A model generated the notes under the pieces. It did not search any database. It was given only the letters and a program-made list of their open reading frames with translations, and was not told the origin of the DNA. A stretch of 64,000 bases of DNA. Source: Adhaeribacter terrigena (GTDB lineage Bacteria; Bacteroidota; Bacteroidia; Cytophagales; Hymenobacteraceae). Positions 8,870-16,555 of the stretch are shown here, one piece after another (position 1 is the first letter of the stretch; every line of letters begins with the position of its first letter). The DNA lies in contig NZ_JAEHFX010000002.1 of assembly GCF_016623615.1 (NCBI RefSeq), forward strand, positions 434,001 through 498,000. Reading direction: 5' to 3'. The position numbers were made by a program, and so were the translations under genes.

Positions 8870-8899
8870 AAAACGCTATCTTTTTCAATGTAAAAAGTC
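8870..8899 (+). repeat. 30-bp CGSTA element before a bidirectional terminator
   Basis: Reads AAAACGCTATCTTTTT then AAAAAGTC. The terminator hairpin begins three bases later. Confidence 0.75.
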
Positions 8900-8902
8900 A
8901 AT

Positions 8903-8941
8903 AAAAAAAGGCGGCCCGGAAAGTTCCGGGCCGCCTTTTTT
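8903..8941. terminator. Bidirectional intrinsic terminator between mutS2 and the PLD-like gene
   Basis: A GGCGGCCCGGAA / TTCCGGGCCGCC stem with a three-base loop, preceded by A residues and followed by T residues, serves both convergent genes. Confidence 0.9.
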
Positions 8942-8961
8942 ATGGGTTAAAAGTACAGTAA

Positions 8962-11247
8962 TTAATAGATCACCACTTTGCTTACCTGCGTACCTTTTTC
9001 GCTGCGTAATTGCAGGTTGTACATACCTTTTGGCAGGTTACTGGTTTCGATATTAATATCTTGCTCACCGTTTACTTTTTGGCTCGTTTCATATACCGTT
9101 TTGCCGGTTACATCGGTCAGCGTAATGTTCACCTGGCTGATGTTTTTATCCGTTACCGAAACCTGGAAACGACCGGCATTCGGGTTAGGATATACCTTCA
9201 TGGTTTTCACTTCAGCTTTCAGATCTTTGGCTAAGCCCAGTAACATAAAATTATAAGCCTTTACGCCGGCATTCTGGCCGTTAAAACGCGCGGCAAATTC
9301 CTGGTAATACTGGTTGGCCAGTTCCCAGTTATGAATGATGAGCGTATTTTCGTCGTTCTCAGTATCGGCGCCGTTGCTCCAGTTATGCGAACCAACCAGC
9401 AATTGCGGGTCAGAATTCTTATCACCAACGTCGGCCACCATAAATTTGTGGTGCATGATGCCGAAGTTATTGTCGATCAGAATGCGGTTGCCCAGCGCGT
9501 TTTTCATGATGGCATATGGGGTATTAGACGCTGAAGAAGAAGTGTCGTTCATTAAGATCCCGCTCATAGGCTGCATGCCTGGGTTGGTTGTCATTCGGTT
9601 TTTTATGGCATTCGCAATGTCGGTGCGGGTTACCAGCATGGTAGCGATGTTCAGGTCATGGTCGGCACTGTTAATGGTTTCAATAATGCGCGCATTTACG
9701 TTATCTGAAGGGCTGAAATAAAGCTGCACCGGCACGCCGCCAATGTTTAAATGATGCGGGGTGTTATCCATTTTAGCCGCACCGAAAACGCCGCCGTTCA
9801 ACGTGCCATTACCAAACATTTCGTTGAATTCCATGGTGTAAACTTTAGCTAAGCTCTGGTCCTGGATAATGATCACGGAATTCGGATCGGTTATAACCTG
9901 GTTATCGGTATAGTTGGTAGAGCCGGTCCAGACAATGGGTTTATTCGGGTTAGCTGAGTTGGCATCTATTACCACAAATTTGTTGTGCATAATGCCGCGG
10001 GTAGTTGTGCGTTTTACCAGCGGAATGGTGGGCGACAGCGTGTTTAAAGCCGTATTCGTATTGCCCGATTCTGAAATCACCCGAACCACTACGCCACGGG
10101 TTTTAGCATTGTTCAGAGCAGTAGTCAGGTTCGAAAGATTGGCATTATCGAAGCTGTACATGGTGAAATCTACGGTTTGCTGCGCGCGGTTAATGTAGGC
10201 GATCAGGGTATCGTCGATGGCACCTTGCAGGGTTTTTGCCGGGTTGTTTACCGGACCGTACGTATGATCTGCAGGGCGGTTGAAATAGGCCGTCATTTTA
10301 CCCGTAGAATTCGAAGCCGTGATCATGGGAATAGTGCTGGAAACCGACGAACCCACTGCATTGGTGGCAGTTACCTGCACGTAATAAACGGTAGCCGGCT
10401 GTAAACCGCTCAGGGTAATGGTATGGTTGGTTGTGCTGGTCGTATTGGTCGCGTTCGAGCTTAAAGTAGTTGGCGAAGTACCGTAATCTACTTTAGAAGT
10501 ACCGGCATTCTGCGTTTTAAATGTTACGGTAAAACCGGAAGTAGTTATATTGATCGGGCGGGGAGCTTCCATAAAGTTTGGCGTATTGCCCAGATCGAAG
10601 TCTGAATACAAGCGGGGCAATAACTGGTAACCGCCGCTACCGCTTGGGGCAAACTGGCTCATAATACCGGTCAAGCCGAACGCGGCAGTAGGAGCGGGCT
10701 TTCCAACAATTCCGGTAGGTCCGGTTGAATTGGTGCTGGTGCGCACCAAAGTATTCGCATTGTTGTTCAGGCGGTAATTGGTGTTTCCGGCGAAAGTAGA
10801 AACCTGCGCTCCCGCGGCCGAAGTTATGTTGGTATTTCCGGTAATGGTTACCAAACGGCCTTCATATATTTCAGCAAAGGCACTCAGGGCATTGGCTGCG
10901 GTAAAAACCACCGGAGCCGGAACCGGTTTGTTGCGCGCCAGAATATTTACCGAAGTTACCGGATCGATTTCCAGCAAGCCGTTGTAATCTTTTAACGTGC
11001 CGATAACTTCCACGCTGTCGCCCAGAACCACATTGCCCATCATGGTAGAAGAATAAGCGGCAATACCAGCCACATTATCCTGCAGATACCGGATCGGCCC
11101 GAGTTCAGCCCCGTTGGTAACAATGCCGCGCACCGTTACCGTACTGTTTACGGCCTGTGCACGCGCCGCCGCAATACTGGATTGTGCCAGCACGTCGGTA
11201 CCAAAACCAAAGGAAGCGAACACGATCAGAGATAAAATTTTTTTCAT
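8962..11247 (-). CDS. Secreted phospholipase-D-like protein with T9SS sorting domain
   Basis: A 761-residue secreted protein. A signal peptide covers about residues 1-21 (ends VLAQ). Residues about 30-130 form an OB-fold-like region (VRGIVTNGAELGPIRYLQD ... VVLGDSVEVIGTL), as found ahead of nuclease or PLD domains in Bacteroidota. A fibronectin type III-like module follows (about 225-310). Two PLD catalytic HKD motifs are present, HNKFVVID (His421) and HHKFMVAD (His599), so the pair needed for catalysis is complete. The C-terminus carries a Por/T9SS sorting domain (VYPNPNAGRF ... LPKGMYNLQL). Likely exported to the cell surface or medium as a phosphodiesterase, perhaps a nuclease. No partner gene is evident. 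Confidence 0.88.
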   Translation of the reverse strand: MKKILSLIVFASFGFGTDVLAQSSIAAARAQAVNSTVTVRGIVTNGAELGPIRYLQDNVAGIAAYSSTMMGNVVLGDSVEVIGTLKDYNGLLEIDPVTSVNILARNKPVPAPVVFTAANALSAFAEIYEGRLVTITGNTNITSAAGAQVSTFAGNTNYRLNNNANTLVRTSTNSTGPTGIVGKPAPTAAFGLTGIMSQFAPSGSGGYQLLPRLYSDFDLGNTPNFMEAPRPINITTSGFTVTFKTQNAGTSKVDYGTSPTTLSSNATNTTSTTNHTITLSGLQPATVYYVQVTATNAVGSSVSSTIPMITASNSTGKMTAYFNRPADHTYGPVNNPAKTLQGAIDDTLIAYINRAQQTVDFTMYSFDNANLSNLTTALNNAKTRGVVVRVISESGNTNTALNTLSPTIPLVKRTTTRGIMHNKFVVIDANSANPNKPIVWTGSTNYTDNQVITDPNSVIIIQDQSLAKVYTMEFNEMFGNGTLNGGVFGAAKMDNTPHHLNIGGVPVQLYFSPSDNVNARIIETINSADHDLNIATMLVTRTDIANAIKNRMTTNPGMQPMSGILMNDTSSSASNTPYAIMKNALGNRILIDNNFGIMHHKFMVADVGDKNSDPQLLVGSHNWSNGADTENDENTLIIHNWELANQYYQEFAARFNGQNAGVKAYNFMLLGLAKDLKAEVKTMKVYPNPNAGRFQVSVTDKNISQVNITLTDVTGKTVYETSQKVNGEQDINIETSNLPKGMYNLQLRSEKGTQVSKVVIY

Positions 11248-11413
11248 AAAGAAAATTTTAGTGATGATTTGTTTTTCAGGTTAAAGGAAATCTATATATT
11301 TGACTTAACTTATCCGAAATCAGCGCTTTAATGAAACAAAGCCTGCAAAGTTAGGAAATTTTCTTTAGTTCTGGTTTCCTTCCGGGTTACGAAATTGTAA
11401 ATCTTGTTTATTA

Positions 11414-11443
11414 TAGTTTTTAGGGGAAAAAGAATACCGTTTT
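11414..11443 (-). repeat. 30-bp CGSTA element upstream of the PLD-like gene
   Basis: Minus-strand copy with core AAAACGGTATTCTTTT and a degenerate distal tract. The 280-bp gap 11248-11527 otherwise holds only the second copy at 11496, a terminator and the putative promoter region of the PLD-like gene. Confidence 0.6.
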
Positions 11444-11456
11444 AGGTGTTGATTCA

Positions 11457-11498
11457 TAAAAAAAACCTCACAGGTTTCTGAAACTGCGAGGTTTTAAA
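11457..11498 (-). terminator. Intrinsic terminator of murB
   Basis: On the minus strand an AAAACCTC...GAGGTTTT stem with inner pairing is followed by a run of eight T. It lies about 30 bp past the murB stop. Confidence 0.75.
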
Positions 11499-11525
11499 AC
11501 GCTAGGGGTTTGTAGCCCAAAAACT
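11496..11525 (+). repeat. 30-bp CGSTA element between murB stop and its terminator
   Basis: Reads AAAACGCTAGGGGTTT with distal AAAAACT. It lies between the murB stop codon and the terminator stem, overlapping the stem by a few bases. Confidence 0.65.
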
Positions 11526-11527
11526 GC

Positions 11528-12544
11528 TTAATGAATGTTCACTTCCGGGCTCAATTCGATCCCGAATTTTTCTTTTACCGAAGCAATAATATCGTGGGCT
11601 AGTGCTTTGATCTTGTTGCCTTCCGCACCGCCGTAATTTACCAGCACCAGCGCCTGGTTTTTGTGCACGCCGTAATTCTCGATCTGTTTACCTTTCCAGC
11701 CCAGTTGTTCGATGAGCCAGCCGGCCGGTACTTTAATTTTAGTTTCCGAAACCACGTAGCCGGGCATTTCCGGATACAGTTTTTTCAGGCTTTCGAACAC
11801 CGATTTCTCTACTTCCGGATTTTTAAAGAAACTGCCCGCATTACCGATCACCGCCGGGTCCGGTAGCTTGCTTTTCCGGATGGCACAAACCGCTTCGCTG
11901 ATGGCTTTCAGGTTCAGGTCGGTAATTTCCATGGCGGCCAGGGTTTTCTGAATATCGCCGTAAGAAGTATTGAATTCTGGTTTTTTGCGCAGCTTCAGCG
12001 TAACCGAAACAATGATGTATTTGCCTTTTCCGGCTTTTTTGAAATAGCTTTCGCGGTAGCCAAAATCACAAGCCTCTTTATTGAAGGTTTCCAGCGCACC
12101 GGTTTCTACGTTTACCGCTTCCAGGCTTTCGAACACATCTTTCAGCTCCACGCCGTAAGCACCGATATTCTGCAAAGGCGCGGCTCCCACCGTTCCCGGA
12201 ATCAAAGATAAATTTTCTACGCCGGCCAAACCATGCTCGATGCAGAACAGCACCATTTCGTGCCACACTTCGCCGCTGCCTGCTTTCACAAAGGCATAAT
12301 CTTCGTTGTCAGCAATTACCGAAATACCTTTGATGTTGTTTTTCAGCACCACACCATTAAAGTCCTGGGTAAACAAAACGTTGCTGCCGCCGCCTAAGAT
12401 CAGTTTTTCGGCATTCTCAATTTCCGGTTTCCGGAGCAATTGCTGCAGTTCCGGTACGTTTTCGAAGGTAGCAAAATAGCGGGCTTTCACCTCGATGCCG
12501 AAAGTGTTGTATGGTTTCAGCGAAAAATTTTCCTGTAAAAGCAT
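11528..12544 (-). CDS. murB: UDP-N-acetylenolpyruvoylglucosamine reductase
   Basis: FAD enzyme that reduces the MurA product with NADPH to UDP-MurNAc in peptidoglycan synthesis; cytoplasmic. The PYNTFGIEVKARYF start and LILGGGSNVLFT FAD-binding signature are near the N-terminus. LSLIPGTVGAAPLQNIGAYGVE is the second FAD-binding block. The segment GYRESYFKK marks a type I MurB, and NAGSFFKNP contains the catalytic serine. The 338-residue length fits type I. MurA is encoded elsewhere in this window (42893), so the two steps are not in one operon. Confidence 0.95.
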   Translation of the reverse strand: MLLQENFSLKPYNTFGIEVKARYFATFENVPELQQLLRKPEIENAEKLILGGGSNVLFTQDFNGVVLKNNIKGISVIADNEDYAFVKAGSGEVWHEMVLFCIEHGLAGVENLSLIPGTVGAAPLQNIGAYGVELKDVFESLEAVNVETGALETFNKEACDFGYRESYFKKAGKGKYIIVSVTLKLRKKPEFNTSYGDIQKTLAAMEITDLNLKAISEAVCAIRKSKLPDPAVIGNAGSFFKNPEVEKSVFESLKKLYPEMPGYVVSETKIKVPAGWLIEQLGWKGKQIENYGVHKNQALVLVNYGGAEGNKIKALAHDIIASVKEKFGIELSPEVNIH

Positions 12545-12687
12545 GAATTCAGATTTGGCGCAAAAATACGAAAACCAATCCGGTTTTCAGGCGAATTGGT
12601 TTTTCTGATTAATTTTAAATGCAGGGGCAGAGCTTTACCTGTCCGCACGCATATTGCGTCTAAATTCGCTCAAACGGAAAAATCCGG

Positions 12688-13884
12688 TTACCGGAGTTTC
12701 ACCAATATAGCCTGCGCCGCCAAATAAGCCGTAGAAAAACAGCCCTGCAACAGGAATCCGCCGGTAGGCGCATCCCAGTCCAGCATTTCACCCACAACTG
12801 AAATATGCGGAAAAGCTTTCAACGTAAAATCCGGATTAACTTCTTCCAGCGAGATGCCACCCGCGGTAGAAATAGCTTCTTCAATTGGCCTGAGCGATGA
12901 AACCGGAATGGTAAGCTGCTTTATTTGCCGCACAAAATTTTCCGGAAACACATAATCTTCTTTGGAAGAGAACGCTTTGAGCAATGTCAGTTGCGCTTTG
13001 CTGAGTTTGAAAACCTGTTCGTAATTTTTGGTTTGAATTTGTTTGCCGCGTACTTTTTCGAGCAATTGCCCTACCGTATTCTGCGGCTTGAAATCGAGCG
13101 TTAAAAAAGCCTCTTTACCTGCCTGCAACAATTCCCGGATCTTCGGCACTAGCGGATAAATGACATTTCCTTCCAGACCATAATCGGTGATCAGCGCTTC
13201 GCCTTTTAAACTGAAATTCCCTGCCGAAACCTGCAGATTTTTCAGCGGCGCACCACCAAATTTATTACGAAAATCATCGGGCCAGTTCACGTTTATCCCG
13301 CAATTGGAACTTTGAAACGCTAGGGTTTTGATGCCTGAAAGTCTGAAAGCTTCCAGCCAGTTTCCGGTAGAGCCCGTAACCGGCCAGGAAGCGCCGCCCA
13401 AGGCAAAAAGGTAATGATCGGCTTCGGGAAAGCATTCAGATTCCTGAAATTTCAAGATGGGTTTTTGTTCAGCATTAAAGCCAACAAACTCGTGCTGAAA
13501 ATGGAATTGCACGCCATTTTGCAAAAGCCGGTCTTTGATCTGCTGCAGCACAGTAATTGGCTTAATGCCTTTCTCCGGAAAAACCCGGCCGCTGGAACCT
13601 ACAAAAGTGGGGATGCCTAAACCGGCCAGCCAGGTGCGCGTGTCCTGGGAATTGAATGCTTCTAAGGCTGGTTGCAGAAATTCCATCGGCGTGTATTTGC
13701 GGCAAAGATCTTCGCCTTCCGCGCTGTTGGTCAGGTTGAAACCGCCGTTGCCGGCCACTAAGAATTTCCGGCCTAAAGCTTTTCCTTTTTCGTAAATGTG
13801 CACTTCTCCATGTCGGCTCAGCATATCAGCAGCCATTAAGCCCGCCGCCCCGCCGCCTATTATGGCGATTTTCTTTTCAGGCAT
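12688..13884 (-). CDS. NAD(P)/FAD-dependent flavoprotein (HI0933/BaiN-like, TIGR03862-type)
   Basis: A 398-residue FAD protein. The N-terminal Rossmann motif IIGGGAAGLMAADML binds the FAD, followed by KALGRKFLVAGNGGFNLTNS, typical of the HI0933/YhiN/BaiN superfamily. The C-terminal motif VVGEMLDWDAPTGGFLLQGC is the family second FAD-binding block. The substrate and physiological role of these proteins are unresolved. The coding sequence contains a CGSTA-like 30-mer (13314-13343) that encodes part of IKTLAFQSSN in the middle domain, so the insertion, if real, is tolerated. No co-directional neighbour within 100 bp. Confidence 0.85.
   Translation of the reverse strand: MPEKKIAIIGGGAAGLMAADMLSRHGEVHIYEKGKALGRKFLVAGNGGFNLTNSAEGEDLCRKYTPMEFLQPALEAFNSQDTRTWLAGLGIPTFVGSSGRVFPEKGIKPITVLQQIKDRLLQNGVQFHFQHEFVGFNAEQKPILKFQESECFPEADHYLFALGGASWPVTGSTGNWLEAFRLSGIKTLAFQSSNCGINVNWPDDFRNKFGGAPLKNLQVSAGNFSLKGEALITDYGLEGNVIYPLVPKIRELLQAGKEAFLTLDFKPQNTVGQLLEKVRGKQIQTKNYEQVFKLSKAQLTLLKAFSSKEDYVFPENFVRQIKQLTIPVSSLRPIEEAISTAGGISLEEVNPDFTLKAFPHISVVGEMLDWDAPTGGFLLQGCFSTAYLAAQAILVKLR
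13314..13343 (+). repeat. CGSTA-like 30-mer inside the flavoprotein gene
   Basis: GAAACGCTAGGGTTTT, six bases, then GAAAGTC keeps the full 30-bp spacing within an intact reading frame. Confidence 0.45.
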
Positions 13885-14029
13885 TATGTAATTTTATTTG
13901 CAATGGAAAAGCGTAAATCGATGGCATAGAAGATTATTAATGCGAAAAGCGGGCCTTTTACTGATGGGGCTAAACAGATGAATAGTTAGCGTTGTTTTTG
14001 TTCTTAGTGGTTGCGTTTTATGGGAGAAT

Positions 14030-14635
14030 TTATTTATTCCTTAAAGAAATATCGAAATTGATTGCCAGGGTGCTGTTAACATCGTCGGGGTAAATGTTCA
14101 GAATGCGATGTTTGGCCTTGCCTTGCGAAGCCCAGGGATCGGCCGGTATGTGCGGATCGCCATTAAAGTAAATTTGCGAGATAAGTTCTCTGCCCGATTT
14201 ATGCGTTACCCGAAAATGGATATGCGAAGGCCTGTAAAGGTCGCCGTTCAGGTATTTGCCCGGGATAATGGTTTTAAAAGCATATTCGCCCTGATTATTG
14301 GTTTTCCAGCCGGCCCGGTGGCGGAAAGCCTTGGAGTCGTTATCATATTCGCCTTGGGTATCGCAGTGCCAGATCTCAACTAGTGCGCCCTGCAAGGGGG
14401 TACGGCAGTCTGCTCCCAAAACCTTTCCTTTTATCATGAGCTGGTTGCCTGTCAGTCCTTCAAAAGTAAGGTCCGTACGCAAAGGTGCATTTGGCCGGTA
14501 GAAAGGACCTAAAATATCGTTGGTCGTTTCGCAATCACCTACATAGTTTCCATCCAGCTTTTTTACTACCGAACCGAATGTTGAAAATGACAAAGCCAGA
14601 AGCGAATAACTAAGTAAAAACTTTTTCCGGTCCAT
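14030..14635 (-). CDS. Intradiol ring-cleavage dioxygenase family protein
   Basis: A 201-residue protein with a hydrophobic N-terminus (about 1-22) that may be a signal peptide. It carries the intradiol dioxygenase core: a glycine-rich ILGPFYRPNAP region, GALVEIWHCDTQGEYDND, GWKTNNQGEYAFKTIIPGKY and the RPSHIHFRV motif. Fe(III) ligands are likely Tyr97, Tyr128, His138 and His140. True family members open catechol or protocatechuate rings; short exported versions in Bacteroidota have unknown substrates. No aromatic degradation genes are next to it, so a classical catabolic role is doubtful. Confidence 0.82.
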   Translation of the reverse strand: MDRKKFLLSYSLLALSFSTFGSVVKKLDGNYVGDCETTNDILGPFYRPNAPLRTDLTFEGLTGNQLMIKGKVLGADCRTPLQGALVEIWHCDTQGEYDNDSKAFRHRAGWKTNNQGEYAFKTIIPGKYLNGDLYRPSHIHFRVTHKSGRELISQIYFNGDPHIPADPWASQGKAKHRILNIYPDDVNSTLAINFDISLRNK

Positions 14636-14723
14636 TTCAGAGAGTTACAGTTTTTTGCTGGATATTTTAAAAAAAAGCTGACTAACCGTTTCCAGCCAGG
14701 TAAGTAATAAAAACGATTAATAA

Positions 14724-15407
14724 TTAAAGCGCTTCCAAAGGCAGTTCTATTGCAAGCTTAAGATAATCATTTACTTTTTTGCCGGCCAGGTAATACTCCA
14801 TCAAAACTTCCGGTAACGCATCTGAGGTAATAAGTTCAGGTGTTAAGTTCGCGGAATAATAGAATTGTTTGTTGGCAATCAAAGGTTCCCGGGAAGCAAT
14901 TTCCTGCAGTTCGGCCGAAATGCGTTTGTTTTTTTCGCCCTGAATAGTACCGAATTTAGCTTTAAAGGTGGGGTCTTTATAAACTGCAGAAAACGCTTCC
15001 GGATTTTCTGCAAGGTAGTTTCTGATAAGCGAAAGTGTAGCGTTTTCAATCATATACGCCCCGCCAAAGATCGAAATCCCTTCCGGCGATAACTGAAAAT
15101 AAAAACCCGGATAGGATTTATCTTTTTTACCGAACTTCGAAATGTTGGCCGCTACGTAAACGTTGTAAGGCGTTTTATCTTTCGAAAAGCGAATGTCCTT
15201 ATTGATCCGCATAATGGCCTCAGAAGGTTTGATCTGTACTTCCGGCTCATGCTTCTGGATCTGATCGATCATTACCTGCACCAGTTTTTCGAAAGGCTTT
15301 TTTACTTCTTTTTCGTAGGTTTTGCGGTTCTCGTTAAACCATGCGGTAGAATTGTTTTTTGAAAGCGCTTCGAAGAATTGCAGGAAAGCGGGCGTTAGGT
15401 AAGACAT
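14724..15407 (-). CDS. DUF2461 family protein (TIGR02453)
   Basis: A 227-residue cytoplasmic protein of the DUF2461 family. The diagnostic blocks are FFEALSKNNSTAWFNENRKTYE, the IMRINKDIRFSKDKTPYNVY motif and GGAYMIENATLSLIRNYL. Function is unknown across the family, which is spread through many bacteria and some fungi. Length is as expected. It lies between the dioxygenase and an inverted repeat on the same strand as both neighbours, but 88 bp separate it from the dioxygenase, so co-transcription is uncertain. Confidence 0.85.
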   Translation of the reverse strand: MSYLTPAFLQFFEALSKNNSTAWFNENRKTYEKEVKKPFEKLVQVMIDQIQKHEPEVQIKPSEAIMRINKDIRFSKDKTPYNVYVAANISKFGKKDKSYPGFYFQLSPEGISIFGGAYMIENATLSLIRNYLAENPEAFSAVYKDPTFKAKFGTIQGEKNKRISAELQEIASREPLIANKQFYYSANLTPELITSDALPEVLMEYYLAGKKVNDYLKLAIELPLEAL

Positions 15408-15438
15408 TGGCTCTTATTTTAAAGATGATCTGATTCGT

Positions 15439-15481
15439 AAAGGTATGGTTTTCAGCTGCAGTTTCTGAAAACCATACCTTT
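15439..15481. repeat. 17-bp inverted repeat built from CGSTA half-cores
   Basis: Arms 15439-15455 and 15465-15481 are perfect complements around a nine-base loop. Each arm contains GGTATGGTTTT or its complement, the same sequence as the core of CGSTA elements at 42865 and 57043. It may act as a weak terminator downstream of the SRPBCC gene. Confidence 0.7.
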
Positions 15482-15580
15482 ATACCAAATTGGCAATATG
15501 GCCGAATTTAGCTTTCCCAAAAACAAATTGCAAGTTTGTCTGCTAATAATCCGGCCGCTACTTTTCAATCAGTTTACCCG

Positions 15581-16084
15581 TTAGGCTTGCTGTTTTGCCA
15601 ATAAAGCATCCAGGTTTTCCAGGGCCATGGTCAGGCCTTCTTTCATGCCCATGTTTATTACCGTTTCCAGGTCTTCCGGTTTCGCGTAGGTAGTAACCAT
15701 CGTAACGGTAGTGGTATCGCCGGTTTCCCGGAATTCGTTTTTAAAGTTAGCGCTTGGCAGTTCCGGGTTAATAGTTCCTTCCGAATCTACGAAACTATCT
15801 ACGGCCCAGATACTGCTTTCCGGGTTAATGGTTTTGTAATCCGTCCGGCCCCAATGCTCTTCGCCTTCCGGCCCCTGCATGGCATAAAGCCAGTAGCCGC
15901 CTTCCCGGAAATCCATGGTTTTGGTGCGGGCTTGCCACGGCTTGGGCGCCCACCACTGGTCCAGCAGTTCTGCCTGGGTAAAGGCGGCCCAGACATTGTG
16001 CAGCGGCGCGGCAAATTCGCGCTCAACTACCAGCTTGTTGTTTTCTTTGTCGACGGTGAAATTCATGAGGAGGCTACTTTTCAT
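15581..16084 (-). CDS. SRPBCC/AHSA1-domain protein
   Basis: A 167-residue START-like protein of the AHSA1 (activator of Hsp90 ATPase homologue 1-like) family. The characteristic [22 protein letters not shown] segment opens the domain, with the [20 protein letters not shown] block following and a C-terminal helix. The ligand is unknown. Start ATG 16084 overlaps the end of the ArsR gene by 11 bp; Met7 (16066) is an alternative that matches typical homologue N-termini. This regulator-SRPBCC pairing is common, and the overlap implies translational coupling. Expression should follow the ArsR operator upstream. Confidence 0.85.
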   Translation of the reverse strand: MKSSLLMNFTVDKENNKLVVEREFAAPLHNVWAAFTQAELLDQWWAPKPWQARTKTMDFREGGYWLYAMQGPEGEEHWGRTDYKTINPESSIWAVDSFVDSEGTINPELPSANFKNEFRETGDTTTVTMVTTYAKPEDLETVINMGMKEGLTMALENLDALLAKQQA

Positions 16085-16400
16085 TTTGCTTTTTATTTAA
16101 GTTGAACAATACCTGGTCCAGCTGATCGAAACGGGTTTCCCAGAGCTTTTTGAACTGCTCCAGCCACTTATCGATCTCTTTCATTTTAGCTGCATGAAGG
16201 TGGTAATAAATTTCCCGCCCTACTTTCTCCTGTTTCACCAATTCGCATTCCACCAGCATGTTAATGTGCTTCGAAACCGCCTGACGGGTCGTGTCGAAAT
16301 GCTCGGCCAGAGCATTGGGCGTCATGGCCTGCGTAGCGATCAAAGCTAAGATGGCTCTCCGGGTAGGGTCGGCAATGGCCTGAAATACATCACGTTTCAT
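16074..16400 (-). CDS. ArsR/SmtB-type winged-helix repressor
   Basis: A 108-residue DNA-binding protein. The [19 protein letters not shown] start and the recognition helix region [20 protein letters not shown] identify the ArsR superfamily, subgroup paired with SRPBCC proteins. The frame remains open to 16463, but ATG 16400 is chosen because the earlier start lies within an operator palindrome and would add a non-family extension. No cysteine pair typical of metal sensors is present, so it probably does not sense metals. It overlaps the SRPBCC gene and likely represses both genes through the two palindromes just upstream. Confidence 0.88.
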   Translation of the reverse strand: MKRDVFQAIADPTRRAILALIATQAMTPNALAEHFDTTRQAVSKHINMLVECELVKQEKVGREIYYHLHAAKMKEIDKWLEQFKKLWETRFDQLDQVLFNLNKKQNEK

Positions 16401-16419
16401 GGTATAGAATACTTGATAT

Positions 16420-16465
16420 GCAACTATATGGTTGCGAATATACGTGCAACTTTTTGGTTGCACAA
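16420..16465 (-). promoter_or_regulatory. Tandem palindromic operators and promoter of the ArsR-SRPBCC operon
   Basis: Two palindromes share the half-site GCAAC: 16420-16435 (GCAACTATATGGTTGC) and 16444-16463 (GTGCAAC and GTTGCAC around six bases). On the minus strand TTG (16463-16465), a 20-base spacer and TATATTCG (16435-16442) match the Bacteroidota TTG/TAnnTTTG promoter except for one position. The first palindrome would then fill the spacer and the second would cover the start of transcription, a classic autorepression layout. The repressor identity is inferred from proximity. Confidence 0.7.
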
Positions 16466-16555
16466 AATTATTTTAGGAAAATAGGTTTAATTTAACTTTT
16501 ATGAGAAATGTTATGTAATTGTTAGATTGATTTTATGAAATAGATAAAAAGGATT

